64,000 nucleotides of DNA, from contig NC_035438.2 in assembly GCF_002127325.2 (NCBI RefSeq), positions 144,203,787 through 144,267,786 on the forward strand, given 5' to 3'. Position 1 is the stretch's first letter; each line of letters opens with the position of its first letter. This document shows positions 33,836-45,222 of the stretch, piece after piece. The translations under genes were made by a program, and so were the position numbers. Below the pieces are notes generated by a model. It made no database searches, had not been told where the DNA came from, and worked only from the letters and a program-made list of their open reading frames with translations. Origin of the DNA: Helianthus annuus. Lineage: Eukaryota; Streptophyta; Magnoliopsida; Asterales; Asteraceae.

Positions 33836-36673
33836 TGTCACACCCCAACCGATGGCGGAATCATCGGGGCGCGGCACTGAGCGAAACAGATTGTTCAGAA
33901 GTTTCCACAACAACTATCATATAATTCAGTTATATAACACGTCCCATACCGTGTCCCAAACAATAACCAGTTATCATAGAAAGCAACTAAACAATATGGG
34001 AACTGTTCCGACCACTCGGATACTTAATTATTACAGACCAAATGTAAATATTGTTTTAAGACCTCTAGACGACTACTGTGGATCTTACTGACTACAAGTG
34101 CCAGTACAAGATCTACAGATAATTATGGCCCTGGAACAGGTACGTGGACACCGTCCTACGGACACAGACTCCTAGAAGTTTATTATTGTCTCGCTTCCCT
34201 AGCACGCTAGTAGCTTAAACACCTGTCACATACGTTAAAATAAGAGTCAATACATATAATGTAAAGGTGAGTACACAAGTTTGATATAGCATATAAAGTT
34301 CGGATAGTTTACGCATAACCAAGCACGTACACAAGGGCAAACGATGCACGTAAATTATCAACATGGGACCATCGATACCAACGACTTCGGGTTGACTGTC
34401 CGAGACAGTTCGCAATGCATGATTACCACCGTAATCCATGCAAGTAATTGTCCTTAGCAACCCCCGTGTGAACGGGTGCTGAGTCCAAACTATAGTACTA
34501 TGTTGCTAAAGCAGGTAGATAGCACTCCACGTGTAAACATAATAAACAGCAATCATTTAGACAAGTAATACATGCAAATAGGTTAGCGTTCAAATAGTTG
34601 TGTTGATTGTGATTTTGATAGTTTACGTATGTAACACCCAAAAGTGCTAACAGCAAAAAGGGATCGAGTATACTCACAGTGATTGATTGTGGATTGAAGG
34701 GAGCACTGAGAATAGGTTAGCCTGAATAGTTCGATAACACAACGATGAGTAACGCGGAAAAAGTAAACAAAGGGAAACTGGATCGGATAGGCCAATCGAT
34801 CGGACAGCAGTTCGATCGAGTGGGCTGTTCGATTGGTTTGAAAGTCCGTTCGAATATCCATTCGATCGGCTGGCTGGCTCGATCGGCTGGTTCCTTCAAG
34901 TGGATTGTTTCTTCCTTTGATGTGAAGGATGTGTTTGTGTATGATGGTTTGTACTACCTCTCAAGTTGGTCGATCGAACTGCTGTTCGACCGGTTACCCC
35001 AACCGATCGGTTAGCACTTTGCTGCTTTCAAGTATGTCACTCGATCGGTTGGTATATTCGATCGGGTGACACTCCAATGCTTTGAAAAGTCTAAGTGTTT
35101 TTAAAGTATAGTATCTCATGATCCGAGCAGTAATGATTACAATCGAATGGCGTAGCCGATCGAACAGTACCTCGTCAATACTACACTTTGTGAGTTGGTG
35201 AGTCTAAGTGCTGGTCGATCGGTTAGCCTAGTCGATCGGCTGGCATAGTCGTTCGGTTGGGCTGTTCGATCGAACAGCCTAGCCGTTCGGCCAGCTTCTC
35301 GATTTGGTTAACTTATCACCTAACACTTGGTTATTCCCGTTGTTTGTTGGTGTTTTAGAGATATTTTGACTACGAGTTGAATCACAAAACTGAAGTCCCT
35401 ATTTAGCCTACTGACTTGAGCAGGAATCACCCAGACTCGGTCAGAGACGGTTTGGAACCCAAGTTTAAGTTTAACCCGGAATCGGTATATCTCTTGGTAG
35501 AACTCGAATCTTGAACCACGTGTTTGTTTAGGTTGATTTGTAAATCGGTTCAAGTCTCGTTTTCACCTTCTTGAGTGTAAAAGAGTTGAAAGATAGATGA
35601 AAACCCATCTTCCAATCCTTTTCCACCGTGAAATGTTAAGATCTATGGAAGATTTTAGGTTATTGATGTAGAGATCGGTCAGATCTAGCTTATTCATGGT
35701 TGAATGAAGTCAAGAACATGAAGTTCTTGATGAACACCAAGAACACCATGATGACATCACTCAAGAACACCTAGATCTTGGTGATTTCATGGATGAAAAT
35801 CGGATTTTGAAAGATAGAAAGATGGAGAATCGATTAATGAACAAAAACGTACAGAGATTGGAGTGAAATACTTACCGGTTTGAGAGAAATCTTGGATTTA
35901 GTGAGAAAAAGTGGCTGGTCGGTCAGAGCTTTTCCAAAAGTGGAAAGCTTGACAAGGACAGCCCTATTTATAGGCTTCCAAAAGAGGAAAGGTCAGCTGA
36001 TCGAGCAGCATTCCTGATCGAGCAGCTGTCCGATCGAACAGTCCTGTTCGATCGGCTAGCCTGTTCGATCAGGTTGCCCTGTTCGATCGGCTAGCCTGTT
36101 CGATCAGGTTGCCCTGTTCGAACGGCTTGCCTGATTTTGAGTGTTTCGCGACGATTTTCGATATTTCGAGTTCGATGAACGATAATTTGAGAATGTTAGA
36201 ATTCCTAATCAAATTACTTTTAGTCCTAACTACTATATCTAACATACAAGCGTCCTTACAACTTGTTTCCAAAGTCGGTCTCGATTGAGTTTGATTCACC
36301 TTCGAGTCTTGATTGATTTGATTGATTCACCACACACTTTAACATAAAAGTAAACATGCACAAATAACACATAAGGCACACACACACACGTATAAAAAGT
36401 ACTAAAATCCCCACACTTGAGTTTGATGATTGATTTGATTAGCTTGATTATTGATTGACTAGCTTTATTGCGTTGTTACTTCCTATCACACACAATCGGT
36501 CGTTGATTCACAGTTCGATTATCGGTCGATTTGGTTTAATTATACAACACTTACTCCAAATAATACGAAAATCAAAATGAAACTAAAATGAAATTAATCT
36601 TTATTAATCTTTAATTCCAATAACAGTCAACACTTGATCTTGACTTTGACCTTGGAAAACACGGGGTGTTACA
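33836..36673 (-). repeat. E3 5' LTR
   Basis: A copy of 25211-28048 at a constant offset of 8625 bases with no indel. The TATA box is at 35974-35965 on the minus strand and the tandem GTTCGATC units at 36043-36112. Confidence 0.95.
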
Positions 36674-36819
36674 AAGTCAAACCAGGAGGATGGTTGACTT
36701 GGTCAAACTTACATCAAACACACATATTAACAAACCTAAGACGTAACCCAGACTAACAAAAGACATCGTTTTGTATCATGACAATATACAGACAAAGTAC
36801 AGACACAAGTGCACCAACA

Positions 36820-38646
36820 AACTCCCCCTTGGCTGTAGCTTTGTCTCGATCTTCGTGTCTTCAAGTCTCTGACGTCCTTTCAAGTCTTCAATGTCGGAGG
36901 ATCTTCAAAGTCTTCACGTCTTGAAAGCAGAAAGTGTATCAACAAACTCCCCGTTTCATGTAGGAAGTGTGTTGACAAACTCCCCCTTAACATAAGCTCC
37001 CCCTTGAGTTATGCTCGTGAAAGACTTGATCCTTATAGCTTGAGATCCTTGTGGTGTTGATGATGGTCAGCGGCAACTCGATCATTTTCATCTTTTGAGG
37101 GCCTTCACGTCGTGTCTTCATTCCGAAGCTTGTCATCGACCATGTTCTCCTTGCCTTTAGAATCTGCACATGCAAGAAATCTAAACGCGTAATGAGAACA
37201 ACTGCTTGGAATATAGTTTATATAAACAAATGACACACGAATGACCATGTCACAATCAAACACCGTTCGACAGTTTGAAAGTTTAGTAAATTTGTCAGTT
37301 TTAGTTTCTAACTTTCAAGACTTGCAAATTTCGACCGTTTATGAAGATTTAGTCAATTCGGTTTTCGTTCAGGTTTCAGGCAACGAAGACTCGAGTTCCA
37401 ACATCGTACGATCGAAAATAAAATAGAAATAAAATCTTTTTGGCTTTTATAAAGTTTATATTAAAACACACCTAAAATCTTTTTGGTATTTTTGAATTTT
37501 TCAAATGTAAAGACTGAAAGCAGTAAATAAATATATACAGACATTCTTTTTGCGAGTTTCGAGGGTAAGAGAATCATATCAGTGCACGGTCAAGCCAAAA
37601 TACTCTCTTTGTTCAGTTAGTTAACATTAAGATAAGCATCCTATAACAATTATCGGTATTGTTGTCCACATAAGCTCAACTTATCAGATGTAATCATGGC
37701 GAGGGGATACATTGAGGTATGATTTATACTTACCGACCGGTGTTCATCCACATCACGACACATTCCCGTATCAAGGTATGCACGAGGATTCATCTTACCG
37801 GTGAGTATACCGATTATCATCTGTTTGACCGTATATGATGTGAGATTCTCACTTATTTTGATTTGAAAACAAGCCCTATGTGATCGAATCACTTATTGAT
37901 GAGGAACTTGATTTTCATATGCATGAGGGCACAGGAGCAAGTCCGTGAACAGGTCAGTACTTCCGTACAGCAGAGAGACGAACTTGACTCCCGGATAAAT
38001 GTGATATTTTATCACTTATTTGTTTGGACATGTGATTGTTTATCACTTATTGAGGTCGAATGCAGTATGTACACGTATGTATAGTATCATGGAAGATCTA
38101 GACTTGCGTCCCCGTTATTTTTCGGTAAAAAATACAACCATGATACCCAGATGGTAAGCAGCATAAAGACCGAATATCTCAGAACCTCGGCAATCTCTCA
38201 AACGAAATTTCGGTACTAAGACCATATGCCAATGAATGGTTCCCCCCTGGTCTTCAGTCGATTTAAGATTTATATCACCCTGCACACTTTAAAATGATTG
38301 TGAGCCTACCGATACATCTTATATAGAGCTACTTATCATTTTCTTTTCTTTTGATTTCTAGAAAATGTTTCGACCGACCTCTGATGTAATATCATTTTCT
38401 CTTATATTACCAAGAAACTTATTTTTGTTTTTCTATTGTTTTTGTGTTTTTCTGAATTTTCTCCCCCTTAAATGCAGAAAGTAAATAAAATAAAGACATA
38501 TTTTTGTATTTTTGCGGTTTTTCAATGTTTTTGTATTTTTCTTGAAACTTTCTCCCCCTAAAATTCAAAAATAAAATAAAGTAAAAACATATTTTTGGAT
38601 TTTTGGTTTTAGAAAAATATTTACAAAAACGATTTCCCGATGTCGG
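36820..38646 (-). other. E6 region between pol and 3' LTR with multiple polypurine-like tracts
   Basis: No convincing gene. The true polypurine tract (minus strand AAGGGGGAGT, 36821-36830) abuts the 3' LTR. Five further tracts of the form CTCCCC(C) on the plus strand occur at about 36944-36953, 36978-36988, 36996-37004, 38461-38469 and 38551-38560. Several polypurine tracts before the 3' LTR are a reported Sirevirus trait. An envelope-like ORF, seen in some Sireviruses, is absent. Confidence 0.7.
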
Positions 38647-41600
38647 TTACTCTTGCTTCACCTTTATGCCGTTTACCAAAAGTAAATAATCGAATCTTGA
38701 TTTATCAAATGCTTTGGTAAAAAGGTCGGCACGTTGGTGATCGGTATGAATGTGAACCACATCGATAAGTCTCTTTTCAAAGCAATCACGTATGAAGTGA
38801 TATTTAATATCGATGTGCTTCGTTTTTGAGTGCTGTACAGGATTTCTAGTGATCTGTAAAGCAGCTTCATTATCAACATAAATAGGAGTAGTTAGGAATT
38901 CAAAACCGTAGTCCCGCATCTGTTGTTGGATCCATAGAACCTGGGAGCAGCAACTAGATGCAGCAATGTATTCCGCTTCACATGTAGACGTAGCCACACA
39001 TGTCTGCTTCTTGCACTGCCAAGTAACTAGGCGATTGCCTAAGAACTGACATCCTGCTGTAGTTGATTTGCCATCTTTCTTGCAGCCGCCGAAATCAGAA
39101 TCACTGTAAGCCTTGAGATCGAAGTTATCATCCTTAGGGTACCATAACCCGGTGTCAGGGCAACCCTTCAGATAACGAAAAATCCTTTTGACAGCAGCAT
39201 AGTGAGAGACCTTCGGATTCGCTTGGTATCTGGCGAGAAGGCATGTTGGATACATAATGTCGGGTCTTGATGCGGTGAGATACATTAAAGATCCAATCAT
39301 AGCACAATAAAGTGAAGAGTCCACAGCTTCCCCTTTTTCATCCGGAGTAATCCCGTGATTCTGCGGAAGAGGAGTAGAAATTGGCTTCGAATCGGACATC
39401 TGGAACCGGCTCAAGATGTCTCCGACGTATTTGGTTTGATGGATAAAAATTCCAGATTCGGACTGATTAACTTGCAAACCCAAGAAGAACGTCATTTCAC
39501 CCATTGCACTCATCTCGAATCGATCTTGCATCACCTTCTCAAATTCCTTGCATAACTTATCATCGGTAGAACCAAAGATAATGTCATCGACGTATACCTG
39601 TACCAACTGAAGATCTTCACCTTTTTCTTTGATGAAGAGGGTACAATCGATCAAACCCCGTCTAAACCCGTTGTTCAGCAGGTAGGTAGACAGTGTCTCA
39701 TACCAGGCTCGAGGTGCTTGATGAAGACCATATAATGCTTTGTTAAGTAGTAAAACTCTGTCAGGATGTAATGGATCTTCAAACCCCAGTGGTTGCTCGA
39801 CATATACTTCCTCTTCGACTACTCCGTGAAGAAATGCACTTTTAACATCCATCTGGTACACCTTGAATTTCTTGAAGGATGCGTAGGCTAGAAAGATTCT
39901 AATAGCCTCCAGACGTGCAACAGGTGCATACACTTCATTGTAGTCAATACCTTCTATCTGACTGAAGCCTTGAACAACTAACCTTGCTTTGTTTCGGACA
40001 ACAATCCCACGGTCGTCCTTCTTGCACTTAAACACCCAACGAGTTCCGATCTTCTTGTAGTGGTCGGGCCTATCAACCAATTTCCATACGCCCAACTTCT
40101 CGAACTGCTGAAGTTCTTCTTGCATGGCTTCCACCCAGGAATCATCTTTCAATGCCTCCTTCCAAGATCTAGGCTCTTCTTGGCTAACATAGCAGGCGAA
40201 AGACCAATCATTTTGTTGTCCCGATTCTCGTATCTCAGCATACAAGCCAACATTTTCGTTATTTCTGATTTGATTCCTTGTCCTTACACCACTGAGAACA
40301 TCACCTATAATATTCTGCTGAGGATGAATGTTATGAATTCGGGTTTCAGAAACTGGAGGAATTTCAACACTGGTCCTCAAGTTATTGATATTTAAATTCC
40401 CGATATCATTCTGAAGCTGTTGAGTTGTAGAAGATGATGCATTTTCTTCTTGGACAATTGGCGCAGACACTGGATCCGTTGCTTCTGAAGTACCTTGAAC
40501 CGAACGCAGTGCTTCACCATCATTTGCATCAACATACTCCTCATCTTCCGATGACAAATTGTAGTCGACAGCATCATTAAACACCTCATTTGAAACGAGA
40601 TTGTTGACAGAAGAAGATGCTTGTGAGTCAACAATGATTGGGCGAACTAACTGAGAGCCAGTCGCATTCTCGCTTTCAGACAACATTTGAGCAATTGCAT
40701 TGTCATCATCAAATGTCGGCAGATTGAATGAGTCGAAAAGACCATCATAATCGAACATCCATGGATCTCCAGAAGGCTTCGGTGGATTAGAATATCTTTG
40801 AACTTTTACTTCACCCCACTCTTCAATCTTCTTGGTAGTCAGGTTCCATACTCGCAGATTAGGAGTAGCATACCCAAGGAAGTAACCTTCGATAGCTTTG
40901 GCACCAAACTTCCCGTCAGGCTCAATCATGGTACATGGTGCACCAAAAGGTTCTAGATATTCCAAGTCAGGAGTCTTCTTGTGTAGGAGTTCGAAGCACG
41001 TTTTGCCATGTCTTTTCACTGTGAGAACCCTGTTTAACGTGTAGCAAGCCGAGGCAACAGCTTCAGTCCAGAATCGAACTGGAAGCTGAGACTCAACCAA
41101 CATGGTTCTTGCAGTCTCAATTAAGGTTCTGTTCTTTCTTTCAGCGACTCCGTTTTGTTGTGGCGTGTACCGAGAGCTGTATTCATGAAGGATTCCTTTT
41201 GCAGTGCAAAATTCATCCATAACCCTGTTTTTGAACTCGGTTCCGTTGTCGCTTCGAATTCGCCTCACCTTTAGATTATAAAGATTATCCAACAAGGTGA
41301 TCAAATTCTTTAGAATTTCTGGAGTCTCGCTCTTGTGGACCATGAAAGCAACCCATGAAAATCTTGAATAGTCATCAGTGACTACCAAGCAGAAAACCTC
41401 CCCGTGCACACTCTTGTGTTTGACTGGGCCGAAAAGGTCCATATGCAGACGTTCGAGTGGCATGTTTACAGTGTTAACCTTCTTCAATGGATGTGATTTC
41501 TTGATCTGCTTCCCTTTCTGACACGGCACACAGACATCTTGAAGTTGAAAATTCTTCACATTGACACCTCTCACCAGATTGTTTTTGACAAGGTGATTCA

Positions 41601-41988
41601 TTTTTCTGAGGTGAATATGACCCATCCGTCTGTGCCAAGAGATCGTCTCCTTTTCAGTGGCTTTTGAAATAAAGCAAGTAACTTGTTTGGACTTAGTTAT
41701 TGCTTGGCTCATATCGAGGACATACAAATCATTAACTCTTGGTGCTGATAAGAGAATCCATTCTTCGGGAATCTTGAATCCTGGCTTCAGCACATAACAA
41801 CTGGCATCATTAAAATGCACGGTGAACTTCTTGTCGCAGATCTGAGAAACACTCAGGAGATTGTGATCCAACTGTTGCACATAATTGATTTTGTCGAAAC
41901 TCACAACTCCATTTGAGATCATTCCCTCGCCGGTGATATACCCTCCTTTGTCTCCAGCAAACGCAACATATCCTGGCTCTGATACCAC
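38647..41988 (-). pseudogene. E6 copia Pol (integrase, RT, RNase H) without Gag and protease active site
   Basis: The open frame covers 1113 codons. It carries the pre-integrase HHCC finger (H119, H124, C153, C156) and the integrase core with D184, D247 and E283. After an acidic linker comes RT with YVDD at 799-802, then RNase H with D963, E1004 and the motif [12 protein letters not shown]. All are characteristic of Ty1/copia. It begins without an ATG: the frame reads straight through the PBS and starts in the middle of the protease domain (motif [11 protein letters not shown]), so Gag and the protease DSG site are deleted. The enzyme part is otherwise unbroken. The element would need Gag and protease from a relative. 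An ATG at codon 23 is the first possible start. Confidence 0.9.
41972..41987 (-). other. E6 primer-binding site (tRNA-iMet, 16 bases)
   Basis: The minus strand reads TGGTATCAGAGCCAGG, a full 16-base match to the complement of plant initiator-Met tRNA. It is two bases from the 5' LTR at 41990. Confidence 0.95.
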
Positions 41989-41989
41989 T

Positions 41990-42627
41990 TGTAGGTCCCC
42001 CGGAGGTCGAGGTTAAACCTTATCCTTGTTATGTTTAACACACTAGCAAGTGCGGAATCCAAGCTAGAATGCAAACCGGTAGTTTATATGAGAACACAAG
42101 CTACAAAGAGAAAGGTAGACACACAAGATATCAAAGTTTTCTCTTGTATTTCAGTGGACACAGTTACAGCCCTTGACCAAACTGAAAATACGCTCTCTAC
42201 AAGACTAAGTTCACTCACATAATGAAGTGAACACATTACATGACTATATATACCCATAACAGTTAGTCTGGTCGAAGGATTAGATAGACTGATCGAAACA
42301 TCATCTATCGATCAGACACCTACCGAAGGATCCACATATACCTCGAAGGATGTATCCTTCGAGGTCCATATATATCCATTGAAAGTTTATCTTTCGAGCT
42401 CATCGAAGGATCTAAACAATCCTTCGATGACTCATCCTTCGACACAAAACATGTTACAAAATGTTCTAACTGTTTGGCCAAGTCAAACCAGGAGGATGGT
42501 TGACTTGGTCAAACTTACATCAAACACACACATATTAACAAACCTAAGACGTAACCCAGACTAACAAAAGACATCGTTTTGTATCATGACAATATACAGA
42601 CAAAGTACAGGCACAAGTGCACCAACA
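41990..42627 (-). repeat. E6 5' LTR
   Basis: It starts TGTAGGTCCC, ends CACCAACA and is the uninterrupted counterpart of the split 3' LTR. The first inverted repeat of the promoter cluster (42341-42364) has arms CCTCGAAGGAT and ATCCTTCGAGG around GT. Confidence 0.95.
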
Positions 42628-42632
42628 TTGCT

Positions 42633-42775
42633 AGTGCTTACTTGTTGCCGAGATGAGAGACATAGCGAGGGGTGCATTGGTTGGGTGTTAAAAAGGGGTT
42701 AGTAAAAGGATTGTTTGTTTTGAAAATGATTTGTAATGGGTTGCTTGGGGCAAGCAACAGTTAAGTGTGGGGATG
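42633..42775 (+). other. E5 internal 3' end with polypurine tract
   Basis: The remaining E5 internal DNA after E6 ends in the tract AAGTGTGGGGATG (42763-42775), which abuts the 3' LTR. Confidence 0.8.
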
Positions 42776-44078
42776 TGACGGGTGGTCCATGGGACAACCC
42801 TTAAGTGTGTTAAAAGACGAGTGAATCCCTCATTTGATCATGTAATTGTCTTGAATTAGATAACTACGGTTGCTTGTGTTTCAGGTACATCTAGAGCTTA
42901 AAAGTATGGAAATAAAGCTTCGAATAGACACGACTGGATTGTAGATTGAAAGATGGAGAATAAATGAAAAAAATAAAATTTTGGAATTGAAGAATTAAGA
43001 AGATAACATGATAGAGGATGAAATTACGAGAACGTAGGCGAAAACGGTGAAGAAAACGGAGTTGAAACGAGATAGTTATGAAGAAAACAAAAATTGATTG
43101 CTGAAGCCTACCGTAACTTACGGTGGTACCGTAATTTACGGTAGACTCTGATAAAAATTGATGCCGTAACTCAGTTTAACTCCACCGTAAACCATTTTAA
43201 GCCACCGTAACTTACGGTGGTACCGTAATTTACGGTGGAGGCCAGCGTGAAACTTGTAACTCCCTCATTTAAGGTTGTTTATGGTGCCTTTTCATCATCT
43301 AATCATTCCCATTCGTTTTGTAACTCCTAAGGGGCGAATTTGGGGTGTTCTAAGGTGTTCTTGAGTGATCTAAACATGAAGACTTTGTTTTTGATTCCAA
43401 TGGACAAAGGTTCGATTGTGATGATGGTTCATAACACTATGAGCGGCTAGGTTTGCTTGGTGATCGTCTCGGATGTAAGGTTTTATTTGTGACAATTATG
43501 TTTGTTCTTTAATTTCTGGAATATTAGACTGTGCATGTGTTGTTAGTTTATTATGGTGTTTGATTGGTTGTTTGTAAATTGTTGATGTATGTTTGATCAT
43601 AGTTCTAAACCATATGTTCTTGGTGTCGTTGGCAATCGAGATATCATGGGAGGGATTAGGGTTGGATATGTGTTGATTGGTCATCGGGTAACAACCTCGC
43701 GTTCTAGGAATCCGAGTACTTAGTTCCCTTTCATCACAAACAATTGATCTTACATGAGCCATGTCTATGTGGTTCTTTCCAGTTGAACATGAACGCTAGT
43801 TGTCCCTTAAAACCTGAAACTCGGGATGATCACTATCCTCTTATCTTGTTACAAAACTTAACCTTGATTTGTAATCTAATTTAGTTTAATTTAGTTAATT
43901 AAAACCAATCAACCCAAACATTGAAATTTATTTTTCTTTCAATTTAGTTTACTTTAGTTAAGTTAGACATACATCGAGATAGCACATATTCCACAAACTC
44001 CCTGTGTTCGATACCCTCTTACCACTATCTATAGTTGTTTTTGGGATTAAATTTGCGTGTACCACGACAAGCACGTCA
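42776..44078 (+). repeat. E5 3' LTR
   Basis: A copy of 20890-22191 from TGACGGGTGG to GCACGTCA with scattered substitutions. The four 15-base palindromes are conserved at about 43109-43235. Confidence 0.93.
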
Positions 44079-44083
44079 AGCAT

Positions 44084-45187
44084 CAAAAGCCGTCAGGCTT
44101 GCTACAACAGCCTGAACTTCCCGAATGGAAGTGGGAAATGGTAACTATGGATTTTATTACCAAGTTACCCAAGAAAAGGAAAGGAAATGATACAATATGG
44201 GTTATAGTTGATAGACTGACTAAGTCAGCACATTTCTTACCCATCAAGGAGACTTATAGCTCCGACATGTTGGCCCAGTTATACGTTGATAAGATTGTAG
44301 CCTTACATGGCATACCTGTGTCTATTATCTCTGACAGAGATATTAGATACACGTCGCATTTCTGGAAAAGTTTCCAGCAATCTTTGGGCACACGTTTGAA
44401 TTTTAGTACGGCTTACCATCCTCAGACAGACGGTCAGAGTGAGCGTACTATTCAGACGTTGGAAGACATGCTACGTGCATGTGCTATCGATTTGGGTGGT
44501 AGTTGGGATAAGAACCTACCATTAATCGAATTCTCCTACAACAATAGCTACCATACCAGCATTAAGGCTACGCCCTTCGAGGCATTATACGGTAGAAAGT
44601 GTAGATCGCCCGTGTGTTGGGCGGAAGTAGGAGATGTCCAATTATCAGGACCAGAGATAGTCTTCGAGACGACGGACAAGATTGTCCAGATTCGAGACCG
44701 TCTCAAGGCTGCCCAAGATAGGCAGAAAAGTTACGCAGATCCAAAGCGTAAAGATTTTCACTTCGAAGTAGGTGAAAAAGTGTTACTCAAGGTATCACCC
44801 TGGAAAGGGTGATGCGTTTCGGTAAGAAAGGCAAATTAAGCCCGAGATATATTGGACCATTCGAAGTAATCGAACGTGTCGGATCGGTTTCCTATAAGTT
44901 AAACTTACCAGAAGAGCTCAGTGGAATTCACAATGTGTTCCACATTTGCAATCTAAAGAAGTGCTTCGCTGATGAATCACTGGTAATACCCCATACAGAT
45001 GTGCACATAGATGAGAGCTTAAAATTTGTGGAAAAACCTGTGTCAATTGAAGATCGACAGGTAAAGAAGCTTCGAAGGAAGCATGTACCTATTGTAAAGG
45101 TCAAATGGGATGCCCGTAGAGGTCCCGAATTCACGTGGGAGGTTGAAATCCACGATGAAAGAAAAATACCCCTATTTGTTTCAGTAA
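44084..45187 (+). pseudogene. E1 pol, part 2 (integrase core, GPF module, chromodomain)
   Basis: It continues E1 integrase after the E5 insertion. The catalytic motifs [12 protein letters not shown] and TDGQSERT are present, then [14 protein letters not shown], a GPF module (IGPFEVIERVG) and a chromodomain-like end (VKVKWDARRGPEFTWE). The frame breaks at about 44805-44812 after PWKG and again at about 45145-45160 inside the chromodomain, where the expected end and stop (45185-45187) are in another frame. It is dead, but matches E3 closely in domain order. Confidence 0.9.
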
Positions 45188-45204
45188 ATCTCGGGTCGAG
45201 ATTT

Positions 45205-45222
45205 ATTTTAAGGGGGTGAGGA
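45205..45222 (+). other. E1 polypurine tract
   Basis: AAGGGGGTGAGGA directly precedes the TGTAACACC start of the 3' LTR at 45223. Confidence 0.88.

Larger units (their letters stand above)
25211..36673 (-). mobile_element. E3: intact Ty3/gypsy chromovirus (Tekay-like)
   Basis: LTRs 25211-28048 and 33836-36673 are both exactly 2838 bases and stay in register throughout. The only difference I found is C at 25297 against T at 33922. It is flanked by AAGTC at 25206-25210 and 36674-36678. The PBS, PPT and an unbroken gag-pol frame are present, so it looks like a recent insertion that may still be competent. It sits inside the LTR of E6. Confidence 0.95.
24717..36819 (-). repeat. E6 3' LTR, split by E3
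   Basis: The two parts are 24717-25210 and 36674-36819. E3 lies between them with the duplicated AAGTC. A TATATATA box (minus strand, about 24975-24967) lies next to the palindrome cluster. Compared with the 5' LTR it has several substitutions and small indels. Confidence 0.92.
24717..42627 (-). mobile_element. E6: Ty1/copia element, Sirevirus-like, lacking gag; host of E3
   Basis: LTRs of 635 bases (24717-36819, split by E3) and 638 bases (41990-42627) start TGTAGGTCCC and end GCACCAACA. It is flanked by TTGCT at 24712-24716 and 42628-42632. A 16-base tRNA-iMet PBS beside the right LTR and a polypurine tract beside the left LTR give minus orientation. The integrase-RT-RNase H order is that of Ty1/copia. 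Multiple polypurine-like tracts after pol and palindromic LTRs fit the Sirevirus lineage. Gag and the protease active site are missing. Confidence 0.9.
20890..44078 (+). mobile_element. E5: non-autonomous Athila/Tat-like LTR retrotransposon, host of E6
   Basis: LTRs at 20890-22191 and 42776-44078 (1302 and 1303 bases) start TGACGGGTGG and end GCACGTCA. It is flanked by AGCAT at 20885-20889 and 44079-44083. The PBS differs from all the others here (tRNA-Asp-like) and the polypurine tract is AAGTGTGGGGATG. The internal region without E6 is only about 2.7 kb and codes for one zinc-knuckle protein but no enzymes. The LTR chemistry and the CAAGTGTGGGGA tracts point to the Athila/Tat side of Ty3/gypsy, by inference. 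Confidence 0.88.

Noticed and set aside
37650..37892. Possible envelope-like gene after the copia pol
   Set aside because: The 80-codon frame has no signal peptide or membrane segment and no similarity I recognise. The region reads better as Sirevirus non-coding DNA with polypurine tracts.
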